DNA from: Candidatus Neoflavobacterium equi
Lineage (GTDB): Bacteria; Bacteroidota; Bacteroidia; Flavobacteriales; Flavobacteriaceae
Direction of reading: 5' to 3'
DNA length: 5,559 nt
Assembly: GCA_018065745.1 (NCBI GenBank)
Contig: JAGHSS010000135.1
Location: 1 to 5,559, forward strand
Shown here: in pieces, positions 5,539 to 5,559 of the stretch
How positions within the stretch are numbered: position 1 is the stretch's first letter
Layout: each line of letters opens with the position of its first letter
Program-made: the position numbers and the translations under genes
Notes under the pieces: generated by a model
Seen by the model: only the letters and a program-made list of their open reading frames with translations
Database searches by the model: none
Told to the model about the DNA's origin: nothing

Positions 5539-5559
5539 AATAAATATACTACAGAAAAA

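Overview
The window reads as an ordinary chromosomal housekeeping stretch of a Bacteroidota genome, most likely a marine-type Flavobacteriaceae. The pointers are an AT-rich background, weak or absent Shine-Dalgarno sites, promoter motifs of the TTG / TAnnTTTG type used by the Bacteroidota primary sigma factor, and a gene set (Uup-like ABC-F protein, small methyltransferase, beta-carbonic anhydrase, MacB/LolD-type ATPase, PduO-type adenosyltransferase, acidic DUF2795 protein) that I associate with flavobacterial genomes. All six convincing genes lie on the + strand, and all appear complete and intact. No integrase, transposase, CRISPR array, toxin-antitoxin pair, phage gene, tRNA or rRNA was found.

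Layout: 1-217 is a non-coding leader with a plausible promoter at 115-140. 218-2077 encodes a Uup-type ABC-F ATPase of translation. A class I SAM-dependent methyltransferase (2081-2854) follows after only 3 bases, so the two are almost certainly one transcript. 2855-3121 is the largest intergenic gap (267 bases). It holds a GC-rich, strongly foldable block of about 140 bases (about 58% GC by hand count against about 28% in the 120 bases after it) with one perfect 15-bp hairpin and two further, mutually exclusive hairpins. This looks like an interspersed palindromic repeat or structured RNA and is the most interesting item here. 3122-3748 is a beta-carbonic anhydrase. 3789-4490 is a lone MacB/LolD/FtsE-class ABC ATPase that ends at a strong intrinsic terminator (4495-4531). 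4616-5185 is the PduO-type cob(I)alamin adenosyltransferase, and 5317-5538 is a small, very acidic DUF2795 protein behind a textbook Bacteroidota promoter (5263-5292).

The genes do not form a single pathway. The first pair joins ribosome function with a methyltransferase of unknown substrate; the carbonic anhydrase supplies or removes bicarbonate; the ABC ATPase must find its permease elsewhere; the adenosyltransferase makes coenzyme B12 for enzymes such as methylmalonyl-CoA mutase; and the DUF2795 protein is of unknown function, in a family I recall lying next to secA, which may begin just past the right edge. I did not find a new defence, mobile or biosynthetic system. The findings are modest and are scored accordingly.
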